From the NCBI GenBank assembly GCA_028671895.1, contig CM053809.1, positions 33,331,501 through 33,395,500 of the forward strand: a DNA stretch of 64,000 bases. The letters are read 5' to 3'. A program made the translations under genes and the position numbers. The notes beneath the pieces are model-generated. The model ran no database searches. It saw nothing but the letters and a program-made list of their open reading frames with translations, and was not told the origin of the DNA. Source of the stretch: Oenanthe sinensis (taxonomy: Eukaryota > Streptophyta > Magnoliopsida > Apiales > Apiaceae). Shown here one piece after another: positions 23,898-34,525 of this stretch. Every line of letters begins with the position of its first letter. The stretch's first letter is position 1.

Positions 23898-24948
23898 GTT
23901 TTTTTTTTTGGATAAAACGTACTTGCATTAAATCGCATCAGAATCAAGATTACATAAGATAAATTCCGGAGCATTTGACACCCACTCTGTAAGACCTGAC
24001 ATAAAATATTCCGCTCGTGCCAATTTATAAGCAACCATATTCGCAGACATATATGCAAACAAGACTAACACTTCATGAAAGTGTTTAAGTATATCAACAC
24101 AATCCTCAACAATCAGATGAAAGTGTTCAAGGAGTTTGGCATCACATTCAAAAATACACTTAGTTTTCCTCCATTCCTTTGTCCAAGTTAAAGCTTCCTT
24201 CATGCTTATGGCCTCTGTTTCCCGTGGTTGTAACCGATGTATTACAATACTCCTAGCTCGAAGAAAAGTACCCTGTTCATCACGAATAACACATCCCACT
24301 CCCACCTGATTTGATCCCGCCGTACATGATTCATCGGTGTTGATTTTTATCCATCCTGTAGGTGGTTTGCACCACTTCCGATCTCCAGTGTGCTGCTGTA
24401 CCAACCTTGTGACTTGCTCAGCCTTTGCTCGTTTCCATTCTACCAACATATTGCATGCCTTAGAGTTTACTCCAAAGGGCGACATGTTGACATGATTCCA
24501 AACCCAGTTATTTCTTCGTTGCCAGAGGTTCCAACACAACAGTCCTACCATCAAAATTTGCTCCCTATGACCTATTTGGAACACTCGTATCATCAACACT
24601 AGAACAGTGTCATTCGGTTCTACTGTAACAATTCTGCTAAGACCAGTCTTCTGCCATACTTCTTGGGCAAAATTACATCGAAACAATACATGTAGATCAT
24701 CTTCCACACACATTTGACACCAAGAACACATTGGATGAATATTAACATTTTTTATTGTTAATGCACTAGCTGTGGGCAAACAACTTCTACAAGCACGCCA
24801 TAACAGATTTAGAACCTTACCAGGTAATTTTAAAAACCATAATTTTCCCCAGAATTCACCATCTGGACAGTTGCTCTCAAATCTCAGTTTTCTATAACAA
24901 CTTCACACTAAATTCACCTTTATTATCAAGAAGCCAAAACCATGAGTC
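23898..24948 (-). mobile_element. 5'-truncated LINE with poly(A) tail and 18-bp target duplication
   Basis: The element lies between direct repeats ATGTTCAAYTCAACTCTT at 23880-23897 and 24949-24966 (one mismatch), the target duplication of a LINE insertion. The poly(A) tail appears as a T-run at 23898-23909 on the plus strand, so the element points left. Only the 3' about 1 kb was inserted: the end of the reverse-transcriptase ORF, its zinc-binding region and the RNase H domain. The single mismatch in the duplication suggests a fairly young insertion. It sits between the mTERF gene and the duplicated small genes. Confidence 0.9.
23928..24779 (-). pseudogene. LINE zf-RVT and RNase H domains, open frame within the truncated LINE
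   Basis: 283 codons stay open. The N-terminal part has the zf-RVT pattern CSWCQMCVEDDLHVLFRC. The linker WNLWQRRNNWVW follows, and then a plant-LINE RNase H domain from WIKINTDESC (first catalytic Asp in INTD), through GVGCVIRDEQGTF, RETEAISMKEAL (Glu) and CIFECDAKLL (Asp). The last catalytic Asp-containing region is less clear. Upstream to 24930 the reading continues in LINE style (LPGKVLNLLWRACR-like). It is part of a dead 5'-truncated copy and not a host gene. Confidence 0.85.
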
Positions 24949-24966
24949 ATGTTCAACTCAACTCTT

Positions 24967-25401
24967 AAGTGGAAGCTGGTTCCTGAATTTAGTTACTAAT
25001 GTTATAAAACTTATATGGGTATTCTTTTATTAAATTTGTCCCAATTACACATAATTTAATCATCTCTTATATCTTATGAGATCTTTACGGATCTGTTTCC
25101 GTTCACCTGTATGATCCCACTGATCAATTTACTATCCCTAAAAGAAATACCAAATAATCTCTTTATTATAATATAAGACACAAAGAACCTTGGCATGAGT
25201 TATACATGAGTGATACAAGGTTCTTTGCGCTGCTTCGGGGAAGGATAAGATTGAGGCTACCAAACTGGCTAGTAAAACATGAGTGCAGACCCAACAATTT
25301 CGGTTGTTGCACATAAGTACAACATAAGTACATAAATGAAAGGTTTATAACTTTAAATACTGCATAATGAAAGAGCTGGTTCTTCACAAATTAAGAATTA
25401 T
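24967..25401. other. Spacer between LINE insertion and first duplicated small gene; short WD40-like match
   Basis: Mostly AT-rich. At 25217-25240 the sequence AAGGTTCTTTGCGCTGCTTC (and three more bases) matches the end of WD40 exon 1 (14800-14822) with one mismatch. The flanks do not match. The part nearest 25401 is the 3' end of the minus-strand gene. Confidence 0.4.
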
Positions 25402-25629
25402 TTACGAACTGATGATCTTATTCGGAGCTGTAACAGAAGTAGCGGAAGAAAGCCTCGATGATCTCTTAGAAAATAAAGAGAAGGAATCAACTAAAGAACC
25501 AAATTCCGCCTCATCTTCGTGGATTGTATCCAACACTTTTGACATGCATTGCCCTGACCGTCTCATGGCACTCGCAAAATGTGGTGGTGCCACCTCAAAA
25601 ACATACCTTGCCATGAGGGAGGAAGCCAT
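25402..25629 (-). CDS. Small plant protein of unknown function, tandem copy A
   Basis: 75 aa, starting MASSLMARYVFEVAPPHF. It is 70-80% identical by eye to the 73-aa product at 27278-27499, which supports both as real genes. Features: a short hydrophobic N-terminal stretch with ARYVFEVAPP, a basic patch AMRRSGQCMSKVL, an acidic turn DTIHEDEAEF, then a Ser-rich C-terminal third (SLFSKRSSRLSSATS). An in-frame ATG 108 bases upstream exists, but conservation between the copies starts at MA(S/T)SLMARY, so I use that start. No signal peptide or catalytic motif is evident. The family appears to be plant-specific from memory, without a known function. A TATA-like box lies about 130 bases upstream. 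Confidence 0.75.
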   Translation of the reverse strand: MASSLMARYVFEVAPPHFASAMRRSGQCMSKVLDTIHEDEAEFGSLVDSFSLFSKRSSRLSSATSVTAPNKIISS

Positions 25630-27277
25630 ATGATCAATCGATTTAATGCAGGAATTAAAGAAAGCAGGGTAGAACCGGAGAAGTAATAGAGAACTAATTA
25701 AGATAAAAGTGTTTGATGAGAAAGTATTGTGAACCAAACATCATTTTGGTCAGATTTTTATAGGGGTTTTGTGTAGAAGAAGTAATTAAAGCTAAAAGTG
25801 GACAACAGTTTGAAAAATGTACACTTCTGGGCCTCTGGCTATAACTGTATAACTAGCTAGTCATAATCTAAGAGTCCTCTTGATCGATCTTAACCCATAG
25901 GGCGGCCTCTTACACTTTTTGCATTGATTACAAATAGATTGGAATTGTCTGGTCACTTCTGTATGGGTTGAAATTTTAATATCTTTTGTAGATTTGCTTT
26001 TTGTTGACTTCGTATACTTTCATTTTATACTTTTTCTATATGCTGGAACTGTCTGTACGTGAAATGCTTGGAAAGTTGATCGAGTCACATTCAATAAAGG
26101 ACTAGCTAATACTCAAATATTGTGATTGACCATTTATATATATGTACTGATGAGCATATATATAGATAATCGTGTGAGCAATGATGTCCATACATACTAC
26201 CAGTACTAATAGCTAGCTAGTTGATCGATCTCGATCTTATCCAACACCAATGCCTAATCCAATACAGTTTCTTTAATTTCCTAAAAAGTGTATGAATCTT
26301 TAATGCAGAGACGAAGAAAAATAACTAACGTACCTTTCTTATATCTAACGACTAATTAACATGCATGGTTGGTCTTGTGTATTTCTTTGTATCTGTAATT
26401 CTGTATAGCTATCTTGAATAAGTCATATGGTGAGATCGACCAATTACCTTGTAACCAACCCTATACATGCCTGATTACCTAGGACGTACGTACATTATTC
26501 ACAAGTACTCAGCTTTCAAAGTGAAACCCCTTCTCCTTAATTAACATTAACCACAAAACCAGCCAATATCTTGCGAACAATCAGTCATAAAGAACTATAA
26601 GTAGTTAATTTTCGTTCAATGTTTGAGAAAATTGAGGATAAATGAATTCGAACTTGGGACATTTTCAAACTCTACAAAAATATCAGAAATAATCGACTTT
26701 TGGTTCAATCTACACTCCAGAAAGAACCCCAATTAATAACCGATCGTCATGTCCTGTCAGTAAAATCTGGTCATTACTTGTGAGCATAAAATCGAATTTA
26801 CCATGAGTTGAGTTGTGTGATGATAACATAAATAATTGTTATCTTTAAAGAGGCTAGCTAGTATAAATATTGTTAAGATTATTTACGTAGTTCAAGCTCT
26901 AATGATTTCAGATTGATCTTCAGGTAATGGCTTATAGTAATTCCAATTAATAATTCATAATGTTACAAACATGCTGTATATCAATTCAGCTCACTAATTT
27001 GACCAGTGCACCATTTGATCAATTAATTATGCACTTATTAAACACTTGTTCTACAATTAATTATGCACTTAAAAATTTCTGTCATAAATGACCTGTATCG
27101 GTGTAGTGCGATCAATTTGAGTGAGCGTTACTGTAAAGACCTATTATAACAATTGTTCTGTATTTATATATTTCCATCGGTAAAACATGGCAGACCCAAC
27201 AATTGTTCCTTGTACATAAATGAAAGGCTAATATATTACATAATGAAAGAGCTGGTTCTTAATTCATTATCAGAAAC
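25630..27277. other. Region between the duplicated small genes
   Basis: The part nearest copy A (25630 to about 26100) is its upstream region. It resembles the region upstream of copy B (27500-27960), sharing blocks such as TAAAGCTAAAAGTGGA, AACAGTTTG and GTCCTCTTGATCGATC. The remainder is AT-rich with many AGCTAGCTAG/GATCGATC words and no gene that I can support. Confidence 0.5.
25755..25763 (-). promoter_or_regulatory. TATA box of copy A
   Basis: On the minus strand CTATAAAAA, about 130 bases upstream of the copy A start codon. An equivalent CTATAAGTA lies at the corresponding place before copy B, followed upstream by the shared AACAAAACCCC/CACAAAACCCC context. Confidence 0.55.
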
Positions 27278-27499
27278 TTAGGATTTATTTATCTTATTCG
27301 AAGCTGGAACACAAGTAGAGGACGAAAGCCACTGTGATCTCTTTGCAAACAGAGAGAAGGAATCCTTAAATGAACTGAATTCCGCCTCATCTTCGTGGAT
27401 TGTATCCAGAACTTTTGACATGCAACGTTTTCTCATGGCACTCACAAATTGTGGTGGTGCCACCTCGAAAACATACCTTGCCATGAGGGAGGTCGCCAT
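27278..27499 (-). CDS. Small plant protein of unknown function, tandem copy B
   Basis: 73 aa, starting MATSLMARYVFEVAPPQF. The block MSKVLDTIHEDEAEFSS is nearly identical to that of copy A, while the stretch after AMRK is shorter by two residues and the C-terminal tail (STCVPASNKINKS) has drifted. The pattern of a conserved core with a drifting tail fits two functional paralogs. Function unknown; no membrane segment or enzyme motif seen. The neighbouring TATA-like box is at 27604-27612. Confidence 0.75.
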   Translation of the reverse strand: MATSLMARYVFEVAPPQFVSAMRKRCMSKVLDTIHEDEAEFSSFKDSFSLFAKRSQWLSSSTCVPASNKINKS

Positions 27500-27603
27500 A
27501 TGATTAATCTATTTAACGGAGGAATGAAAAAGCAGCAGAACCGTAGATATACAGAAAGTGTTTGTTAAGAAAGTGTTGTGAATGAAACAATGTTGTAGTC
27601 TGA

Positions 27604-27612
27604 TACTTATAG
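27604..27612 (-). promoter_or_regulatory. TATA box of copy B
   Basis: On the minus strand CTATAAGTA, about 105-113 bases upstream of the copy B ATG, at the position equivalent to the copy A box. Confidence 0.5.
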
Positions 27613-28132
27613 GGGTTTTGTTAAAGAAAATTAAAGCTAAAAGTGGATAACAGTTTGTACACTTTTGGCTATGACTGTGTCACTAGTCAAAATCTAAGTG
27701 TCCTCTTGATCGATCCTAACTCACACTTTTTGAATTAATTGCATAGATTGGAATTGTCTCATCACTTCGAAGTGATAATCGCACAGTTAATAGGGTAGGG
27801 TTTATATGGTACTACTTGCGTCTATGCGCAATTGTGCAGGGTTATCTGTCAATGTATGAGTTTAAATTTAAGTATCTTTTTTAAACGTGCTTTTTGTTGG
27901 CTTCCAAAACTTTCATCCTACTCTTTTTCTATTTGCTGGAACGGTCTGGAAGATGTAATTAGCTACTTATCCTAGATAATGATGTTCAGAAAATTGCTTG
28001 ATAAGTTGAAATTAATGTTATAGTAAATATACTCATATATATATATATATTACTTCGAAAAAAAAAAGATCATTCAAATTGGTATGCTTGTATCCAGAAA
28101 TGTTATGTGGTTCAATACAATGTGAACCCTTA

Positions 28133-28465
28133 GGCAGTGTTTCACTTCACTTGAATGAAATAAGGGGAGAATGAAATGAAATTTATACTATTATTTGGGT
28201 GAGATTAGAAAAAATATTTATAATTTCCATTCTTTCTTTCATTCCATTCCAAATTATTTATACAAAAATTATATCCCACATGTTTTGGAAGAAATGCTCC
28301 ATTCCATTTTTTCACTGTTTTCCCTACAATCATCATCATAGAAAATTTTGACTCTCTTATGGTCATTTAAAATTTCACTTATACATTCTTCTTTCTTCAT
28401 ACAATTTGTTTATAATTTTTCATTTCATTCCTTTCTCATTCCAATATCACTAAGTGAACACAACC
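28133..28465. mobile_element. Tourist-like MITE
   Basis: Ends GGCAGTGTTTCACTTCACTTG and, inverted, GGTTGTGTTCACTTAGTG, with TTA on both sides (28130-28132 and 28466-28468). GAATGAAATGAAA blocks lie inside both ends. 333 bp, non-coding. Confidence 0.72.
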
Positions 28466-28468
28466 TTA

Positions 28469-28766
28469 TGTTGTGTTCAGTTGGGGAGAATGAAATGAAA
28501 TAAGTAAAAATAATTTTTTATATATAAATAGGATGGAAGATTGAGAAAAAAATAGGTGATTGCAAATTTTTTTTGATAAGAATTGGGAAGAAAATGTATA
28601 TGAGAGTGAATGAAACATTTCATCTCAAATTGGGGGATTTAAGTTTTAGTTTAGGTAGTTAGGAATTAAATGAGGGAAAAAATGAAATTTTTAAAAATTC
28701 ACCCATAATGTAATTCAAATCTCATTCTATTCTTTTCAAATTCATTTATCTCAATCAAACACAATA
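28469..28766. mobile_element. Second Tourist-like MITE directly abutting the first
   Basis: It starts TGTTGTGTTCAGTTGGGGAG right after the TTA of the previous element and ends with the inverse of TATTGTGTTTGATTGAG followed by TAA. Inner GAATGAAATGAAA motifs match those of its neighbour, so both belong to one family. The target duplication is imperfect (TTA against TAA), so the borders are less sure. Confidence 0.6.
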
Positions 28767-28833
28767 TAATGTTACTAATTGAAGTGGTCAGGTGCTTGAT
28801 ATTTGCAATATATGTGGAGGTATTTAGGGGGAA

Positions 28834-28840
<7 letters not shown>

Positions 28841-28884
<44 letters not shown>
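28841..28884. repeat. (TA)n microsatellite
   Basis: About 22 uninterrupted TA units, preceded by GTGTGTG. No gene nearby. Confidence 0.95.
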
Positions 28885-28886
<2 letters not shown>

Positions 28887-30008
28887 TATATAGATTTTTT
28901 CACAATATTTCATTCAATTTTTTCACCCCGTCAATATTTTCTCTAACTAGCTATATGTGAGGTACAAGTTTGTGAATAGTTTATACAGAGTACTGCCGAC
29001 AAGCCATCCTTTTGATCATGTGAATTTTCTGCTAGAGGTTTTTAACTAAGATCAACAACTTTGAAATTTTCGTATACGGCCAAGTATATATGCGGTATGC
29101 CAGTTTGTCCTGTGCAGATATGATCACACATGCATCAGGTAAAGAAGTATATAGACCATAATTACATGTGACATCTTATATATATATGGTATGCATACTA
29201 GCTACTTGACCTGTTATCTACGGCATGAACAGTCCATGAAAAGGTAATATGTAAGCCTAATTAATTCAATTAAGAAAACTAATCTGTTGAGGCTCGACTT
29301 TGTCATGCAGTGATTTATGTTGATATAATCAACAACAACAAAAATACGTACTGCGTACGACTAACTAGAATTAATATGAAAAATGTCTAGAACAATTGTT
29401 ACCAAGCTATAAGTGTAATTTCGTAATTTATGACCATTAAAAGCCACTACTTTGATATTTAATAGAAAAATCTTGGTTTGGTGGGGTTGTATGTGGTGGG
29501 GGTACCAGTCGTTGTAGAAAAGTGATAAATTGTTGCCACTAGCTAGCTAGCCGGCTGGTAAACATAACTGTTTCGACCTCTTTTTAATCCTAAAAGGTTA
29601 AATTGAAGGAATAGTTTATTTTCAGAGAAACTGTTTCTCCAACCGTCCGTCGAAAATAAGGCGGTGGTTGGATTACAAAGGATCGGAGTTCAAGCTTGAG
29701 TAAATACAAATGTTCATGTGAGCGTATCTGAATTAATTATTTATTATTGACCTCAAACTAAATATACTCCAACGACAAATGTTTGCTAACAAAAAATCAC
29801 CACAAAAAATCATGGATAATAATCATTTTCTCTTATGGTGCTATAGATTTCTACGAAAATAAAGTATTCATTCAATTTAGCAATAAAGTATTCATTCAAT
29901 TTAGCAATAATTTCTTTTTTCAATTTCCAATAGCTAGCAATGATTATTGATAAAATGGCACATTCGTTATTCTTTCAACTTTGGAGGTCATACGTCTAAA
30001 CCTTTCGG
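28885..30008. other. Gene-free stretch before the 122-aa gene
   Basis: AT-rich DNA with no recognised coding region. A short direct repeat (AAAGTATTCATTCAATTTAG occurs twice, 29863-29903) is the only local structure noted. The last part should contain the promoter of the gene at 30071. Confidence 0.45.
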
Positions 30009-30016
30009 TATAAATT
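30009..30016 (+). promoter_or_regulatory. TATA box of the 122-aa gene
   Basis: TATAAATT, 55-62 bases before the ATG at 30071. The intervening leader is AC-rich (CACCATCACATTATCACGCA), as is common for plant leaders. Confidence 0.55.
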
Positions 30017-30070
30017 TACACGAAAACACCATCACATTATCACGCAACCAAACAACACCATCTATAAGCC

Positions 30071-30439
30071 ATGGCTTCTAGGTTGATCCCTCTTAGGTTT
30101 TCAAATCAAGTCCTCCGTCCTACGAACATTCTTCCGGCCAAGATCGAAATCTCCGATCTCTCGCCACGGACACCGTTCTCAGCAGTTTCACCAGCAGCTC
30201 ATTGTCATCTTCTTCAAATCCCAAGAGCTCCAGAAATTAAAACCCTAGAAACAATTTTTGAGGAAGAAAGTCACGAGGAGGACATTCTTGAGGTGTCCAC
30301 TTCCTCGGTTTCCTTCTTGACAAGTAGCTCATCATGCAAGTGTGAATGGAATTCAAGTAGGTTGCTTCGTGTTATAATGCTTCTAATGATGCAGAAACAT
30401 TCTCAATCACCAAGCAATAAGGATTGCAAGTGTTCTTGA
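30071..30439 (+). CDS. Small single-exon gene, 122 aa, unrecognised
   Basis: The ATG lies in good context (AGCCATGGCT) and close to a TATA-like box and AC-rich leader. The region is clearly less AT-rich than its flanks. The product begins MASRLIPLRFSNQVLRP. Visible features are proline-directed Ser/Thr sites (DLSPRTPFSAVSP), an acidic patch (ETIFEEESHEEDILEV), a serine run (FLTSSSSCKC) and a cysteine-containing end (KDCKCS). There is no obvious signal peptide, membrane span or known domain. It could be a small regulatory protein; I do not recognise a family. The codon content and promoter layout make it more likely real than not. Confidence 0.6.
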   Translation: MASRLIPLRFSNQVLRPTNILPAKIEISDLSPRTPFSAVSPAAHCHLLQIPRAPEIKTLETIFEEESHEEDILEVSTSSVSFLTSSSSCKCEWNSSRLLRVIMLLMMQKHSQSPSNKDCKCS

Positions 30440-32582
30440 GCGCTCCGTTATATGTCATATATGTACACATGAGACACGTGTCTAGCTAGGAAATTTAATC
30501 TACTCTATATATTTTGAGTTCCTAACTCAAAATATTGAAGCCATATGCATGCATCTTTGTTGTATGACAGATGAAAATGTTGTATACAGGCCTTCTTACT
30601 ATTTGATTAGGGGTTTGTACGTTATAAAGTTAATTTCAGGCTCTCTCCCCACTCCCACCTATTTAGTATTTTAGTTCTCTTTTCGAACTATATGTTACTT
30701 TTTAATTTTTACTAGTAATCAATGTTAAATTTTAGTGACAGTTTTGTACTATTTGTTTTGATTCTTCGCTCGTAATTAACTGCAAATTACATTTTAATTT
30801 TTTATACAACTATAAAATCATATGATAATTTAAATTTAAAATATTATTATTATATACTCCATCGGTCTCTATTTAAATGATTTTTAGATAATAATTAAAT
30901 TAAATTAACTAAAATTAATTTGACCATAATTTTATAATTATTTATTAATATTACGATATTTTAAAAACTTATAAATAATAATATATAAAATATAGTTTCA
31001 CATTTATATAATTTAATAACTTAATATTTATTAAATATAATTAAAAATTAAAATTTAAAGAATTTGACCAATTCAAAAGTACATTTAAAATAGAAAGAAA
31101 GAGGAAGTAAGGTATTCCTCTATTTTGTTTCTGTTCAAACTATGTACAGTGCATTTAAATGTATATTCAAGTGCGAATTTTATGCCACATGTTCGTCACA
31201 AATCGAAATCCTATTTATATCTACATTTCGTATCAATTTGTAATTTTAATTATATATAAACATAAATGAATAGATATATATCATAAATTATATAAGTTTG
31301 AATACGAAATAAATATATATAACGTGTTATTCAACAAATTAAGATTTAGAATTTTAGATTATGATTTTATGGAGTAGAGTTTTAATTCGCTCAAACTATA
31401 TAATGCAGCTCTTGCCTCTTAGTAACACATATATAAAAGATTGAAAAAAAAATCAGCTTCCATATAATATTTTCAACTTCATTTATATATCTTTATTGAA
31501 ATCAAATAATATATGTGTTACATATATTCATGTTATAAGTTTTAACTTACAGTAAAGCTAAAATATCAAATAAAATCTATATGCAAATTTTAAAGTAAAG
31601 GAGAAACTATTTCCGCGTGTTAGACAGTAGTGCAAGCTAAGCTAGGGCATCTAAACAAAGAGACGATAATCACTTGCGCCGTATTGGCAAGGGCACGTAT
31701 ATATCTTGTATATAATTATGCAGTATAATTTAGCAAAAGGGACTAATTTCGTGTCGTCCATGCATGCAAAATACTCCAAATTTACTTCATCAATCCAGGG
31801 TCCCTTACAGGAGAAATTAAGTAGCCGGCTATCACATGGATTATATATATAGATATGGTAATGGTAATAGAATATATTGATGTATGTATGATCATTTGTC
31901 AGGAAGCTAGATCGAGACAGTGTTGATCGATGATCAGTGGGTAAGCTTTGATGTGGCTTTTGCTCTCCGTTTGCGGATAAACCTTATCTTCTTCCCAGGC
32001 AATTCCTTTTCTTTTTTTTTTGGGTAATACAGTATATTATATATGTACGCAATTGTGACGAACTCACTTTAGTCATCACTCAGTCATTTGCCAGACAGAG
32101 GGAAGCGCAAAGTATATTTTTGTTCGTTTGCTATAAAAATATGCATATTGAATTTGTTATAATTGGCTTGTTAATTAGTTGAAATTAATACAGTATTAAT
32201 TTGGATGCAATTTTTCTCCTAAAATTTAGATGTAATTTTTCTTAAGCCTAAAATTTATTTTCTAGATATTGATTTGAATAAAAAAACTATGAGGTTGTTT
32301 GGTTGAGATTAATTCATATAGGTATTTGAAATACTTAGGAAGTAAAATATGATATAGTTGTTTGGTTGTCTAAAATCATAATAATAAATTTAGTTAGAAA
32401 GTTCAAATACCTGCCTGATGTAATAAGTCACTTACTCACCCCTACCTTGGTGATTCACAATTACTGTATCCCACAAAATCTATAGCATAAATACAACATA
32501 AAATTAATAAAATATTATAAGGAAAGTAATTATTGAGGAAATACAAAATTATTAACAAAACAAAATTTTTACACTTTCTGTG
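30440..32582. other. Gene-free stretch with a degenerate Stowaway-like repeat
   Basis: AT-rich throughout. It includes one Stowaway-like element (30857-31107, separate entry). No coding region is supported. Around 32280-32420 a GTTGTTTGGTTG word pair hints at a further decayed repeat without clear ends. Confidence 0.45.
30857..31107. mobile_element. Degenerate Stowaway-like MITE
   Basis: Starts CTCCATCGGTCTCTATTTAAA after TA and ends with a partly matching inverse (TTTAAAATAGAAAGAAAGAGGAAG) before TA. Length about 251 bp. The CTCCCTCCGT terminus is decayed, so the identification is moderate. Confidence 0.6.
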
Positions 32583-33029
32583 TTTTTTTTATAGGTTTGT
32601 TTATCCTGTGCCAATGGAGCACAGGTTTAGCCCACTTAAAACCACCCTTTTCTAGCCACTTGTCATGTAAATAGGAATTTTAGTTTATCAAACTATGAGA
32701 TTTCATATTAACCTAATCTCTGTTTGTTTCATGTACCTGCTTTCACGTCTATATATCTATACATTTAATTGTTATGCTGTTTTACCTTTTTTGTTAAATA
32801 ATATTTATATTTTACGTTTTTTTATATATAACTAATAATTTTATAAATAATATTTATATTTTTTAATCATGTACTATTTAATTATTAAAATATTTTAATC
32901 ACCATTTTAACAAGTGAATAAAAATATAAATGTTAACATTATAAAATATATTGATTTAAATGAATAAAAATAATTTTAATTCTATATTAAAACTGTAATT
33001 CAATACACTGTTTTGAGGTTGGATCACGT

Positions 33030-33515
33030 GTTATTTATGGTGCAGTATTACAAAATTTTCACGAGGTCAAATGGGAGGGTGATGGTGTTAATTGTAGTTG
33101 CAAGAACTTTGAGTTCTGTGGAATTATCTATCGTCATATTTAAGTGTGTTTTCGCATGAAGATTGTTTCCACATTTCAGGTACATATTTGCCATTATGTT
33201 GGCAGCGAGATGAATTTCAAAAAAAAAAAAAGAGGTCAAGAAAGTGAAGAAATGAATGACATAATTCATCTTGGTGAAAATGATGTTGTGCAGTGTCCTC
33301 CAATTTCAATCACTAAAGGACGTCCCACCAAAACAAGATTTAAAAGTGGTAAAGAATTGACCAAGAAATCAAAACAGTGCAAATATTGTAAGAGAGGTGG
33401 TCACAATATTACAACTTGTTCAGAAGGAGAAAATTCACATGATGCACGAAAGAAAAGAAAAAAAGATGATAGAACTTGTACCAACATGAATCCAGTTCTA
33501 TTGTCAAAGATTTAA
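33030..33515 (+). pseudogene. 3' end of a MURA/FAR1-like transposase (SWIM and zinc-knuckle region), broken
   Basis: In one frame 33038-33142 reads GAVLQNFHEVKWEG, then CSCKNFEFCGIIYRHI followed by a stop. This is the SWIM zinc finger of MULE/FAR1 proteins (CxC...CRH), with Tyr replacing the last Cys. After a frame change 33144-33515 encodes a typical C-terminal extension: KRGQESEEMND, GRPTKTRFKSGKE, a CCHC-like knuckle CKYCKRGGHNITTC and a lysine-rich end. The DDE catalytic part is absent. So it is a remnant inside the MULE, not a working FAR1 gene. Confidence 0.8.
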
Positions 33516-33779
33516 TTTATTTTTCAATTTGCAAGTGATTCTAGTAGTTTTGTTTTAATTGTATGATTTTGTACTTCAAATTGGTATTAATTTGATTTAA
33601 CAAAATTTGTTCAACGTAGTAATTTTAAATAACTTTTATAATTTTGATTTATTTTACATTTTACAATTTAATTGTTGTATATTTTAACTAAAATTTGAGC
33701 AAAATCAAATATTATATTTGTATGATTAATTTTCTAATTTAATTTAATTTATAGAAATTTAATGTAAAAAATACCACTA

Positions 33780-33784
<5 letters not shown>

Positions 33785-33826
<42 letters not shown>
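33785..33826. repeat. (TA)n microsatellite inside the MULE
   Basis: About 21 uninterrupted TA units. Confidence 0.95.
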
Positions 33827-33831
<5 letters not shown>

Positions 33832-34525
33832 AAATATAGTGTTATTTTCTTATAATTTTAAACCTAATTATTTTTAGTTTGTTTTGCTTAACTACTGATT
33901 AATCAATTAATCTACTACCTTAGCAAAAGATTAGAAACACGTTGGTATTTTACTTTAAGATATATTGGCATATAAAAATTTGAGTACGTATATATATAAA
34001 TAGAATTAAAAAAATTTTTGCTTATAAAGATTTTAGTTAAGCATTAAATTATAGCTATATTCTTTTAAAAATATTAAGTAACTGTTTTAAATAATATTTA
34101 CATATATTTAAATTTTGTACAATTTTAATATAGAATTAAAATTATTTTTATTCATTTAAATCAATATATTTTATAATGTTAACATTTATATTTTTATTCA
34201 CTTATTAAAATGGTGATTAAAATATTTTAGTAATTAAATAGTACATGATTAAAAAATGTAAATATTATTTATAAAATTATTAGTTATATATAAACATAAA
34301 CGTTAAATATAAATATTATTTAACAAAAAAAGTAAAACAACATAGCAATTAAATGTATAGATATATAAACATGAAAGCAGGGTACGTGAAACAAACAGAG
34401 ATCAAGGTTAATATGGAATCTCATAATTTGATAAACTAAAATTCATATTTGCATGACAAGTGACTCGAAAAAGGGTAGTTTTAAGTGGGCTAAATCTGTG
34501 CCAATAAACAAACCGTTTTTTTATA

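Larger units (their letters stand above)
25166..27960. repeat. Tandem (segmental) duplication containing the two small genes
   Basis: Copy A runs from about 25190 to 26060 and copy B from about 27180 to 27930, spaced about 1.9 kb. Similarity covers the 3' side (CAGACCCAACAATT, ACATAAATGAAAGG, ATAATGAAAGAGCTGGTTCTT), the coding region and the upstream region (TATAGGGGTTTTGT, AAAGCTAAAAGTGGA, CCTCTTGATCGATC, TTTTTCTATWTGCTGGAAC). Divergence with small indels outside the coding frame indicates an old duplication held by selection on the proteins. Confidence 0.7.
32594..34514. mobile_element. Mutator-like element (MULE) with about 400-bp terminal inverted repeats
   Basis: Left end GGTTTGTTTATCCTGTGCC; right end, inverted, GGTTTGTTTATTGGCACAG. 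Flanking T-rich direct repeats of about 10-11 bp (TTTTTTTTATA at 32583-32593, GTTTTTTTATA at 34515-34525) fit a MULE target duplication. The arms pair far inward: for example, AGGTTTAGCCCACTTAAAAC, TTTTAGTTTATCAAACTATG, CATTTAATTGTTATGCTGTT and TAATTTTAATTCTATATTAAAA of the left arm each have an inverse in the right arm, out to about 33000 and 34120. The middle carries a dead FAR1/MURA-type 3' segment, so the element cannot move by itself. Confidence 0.82.
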
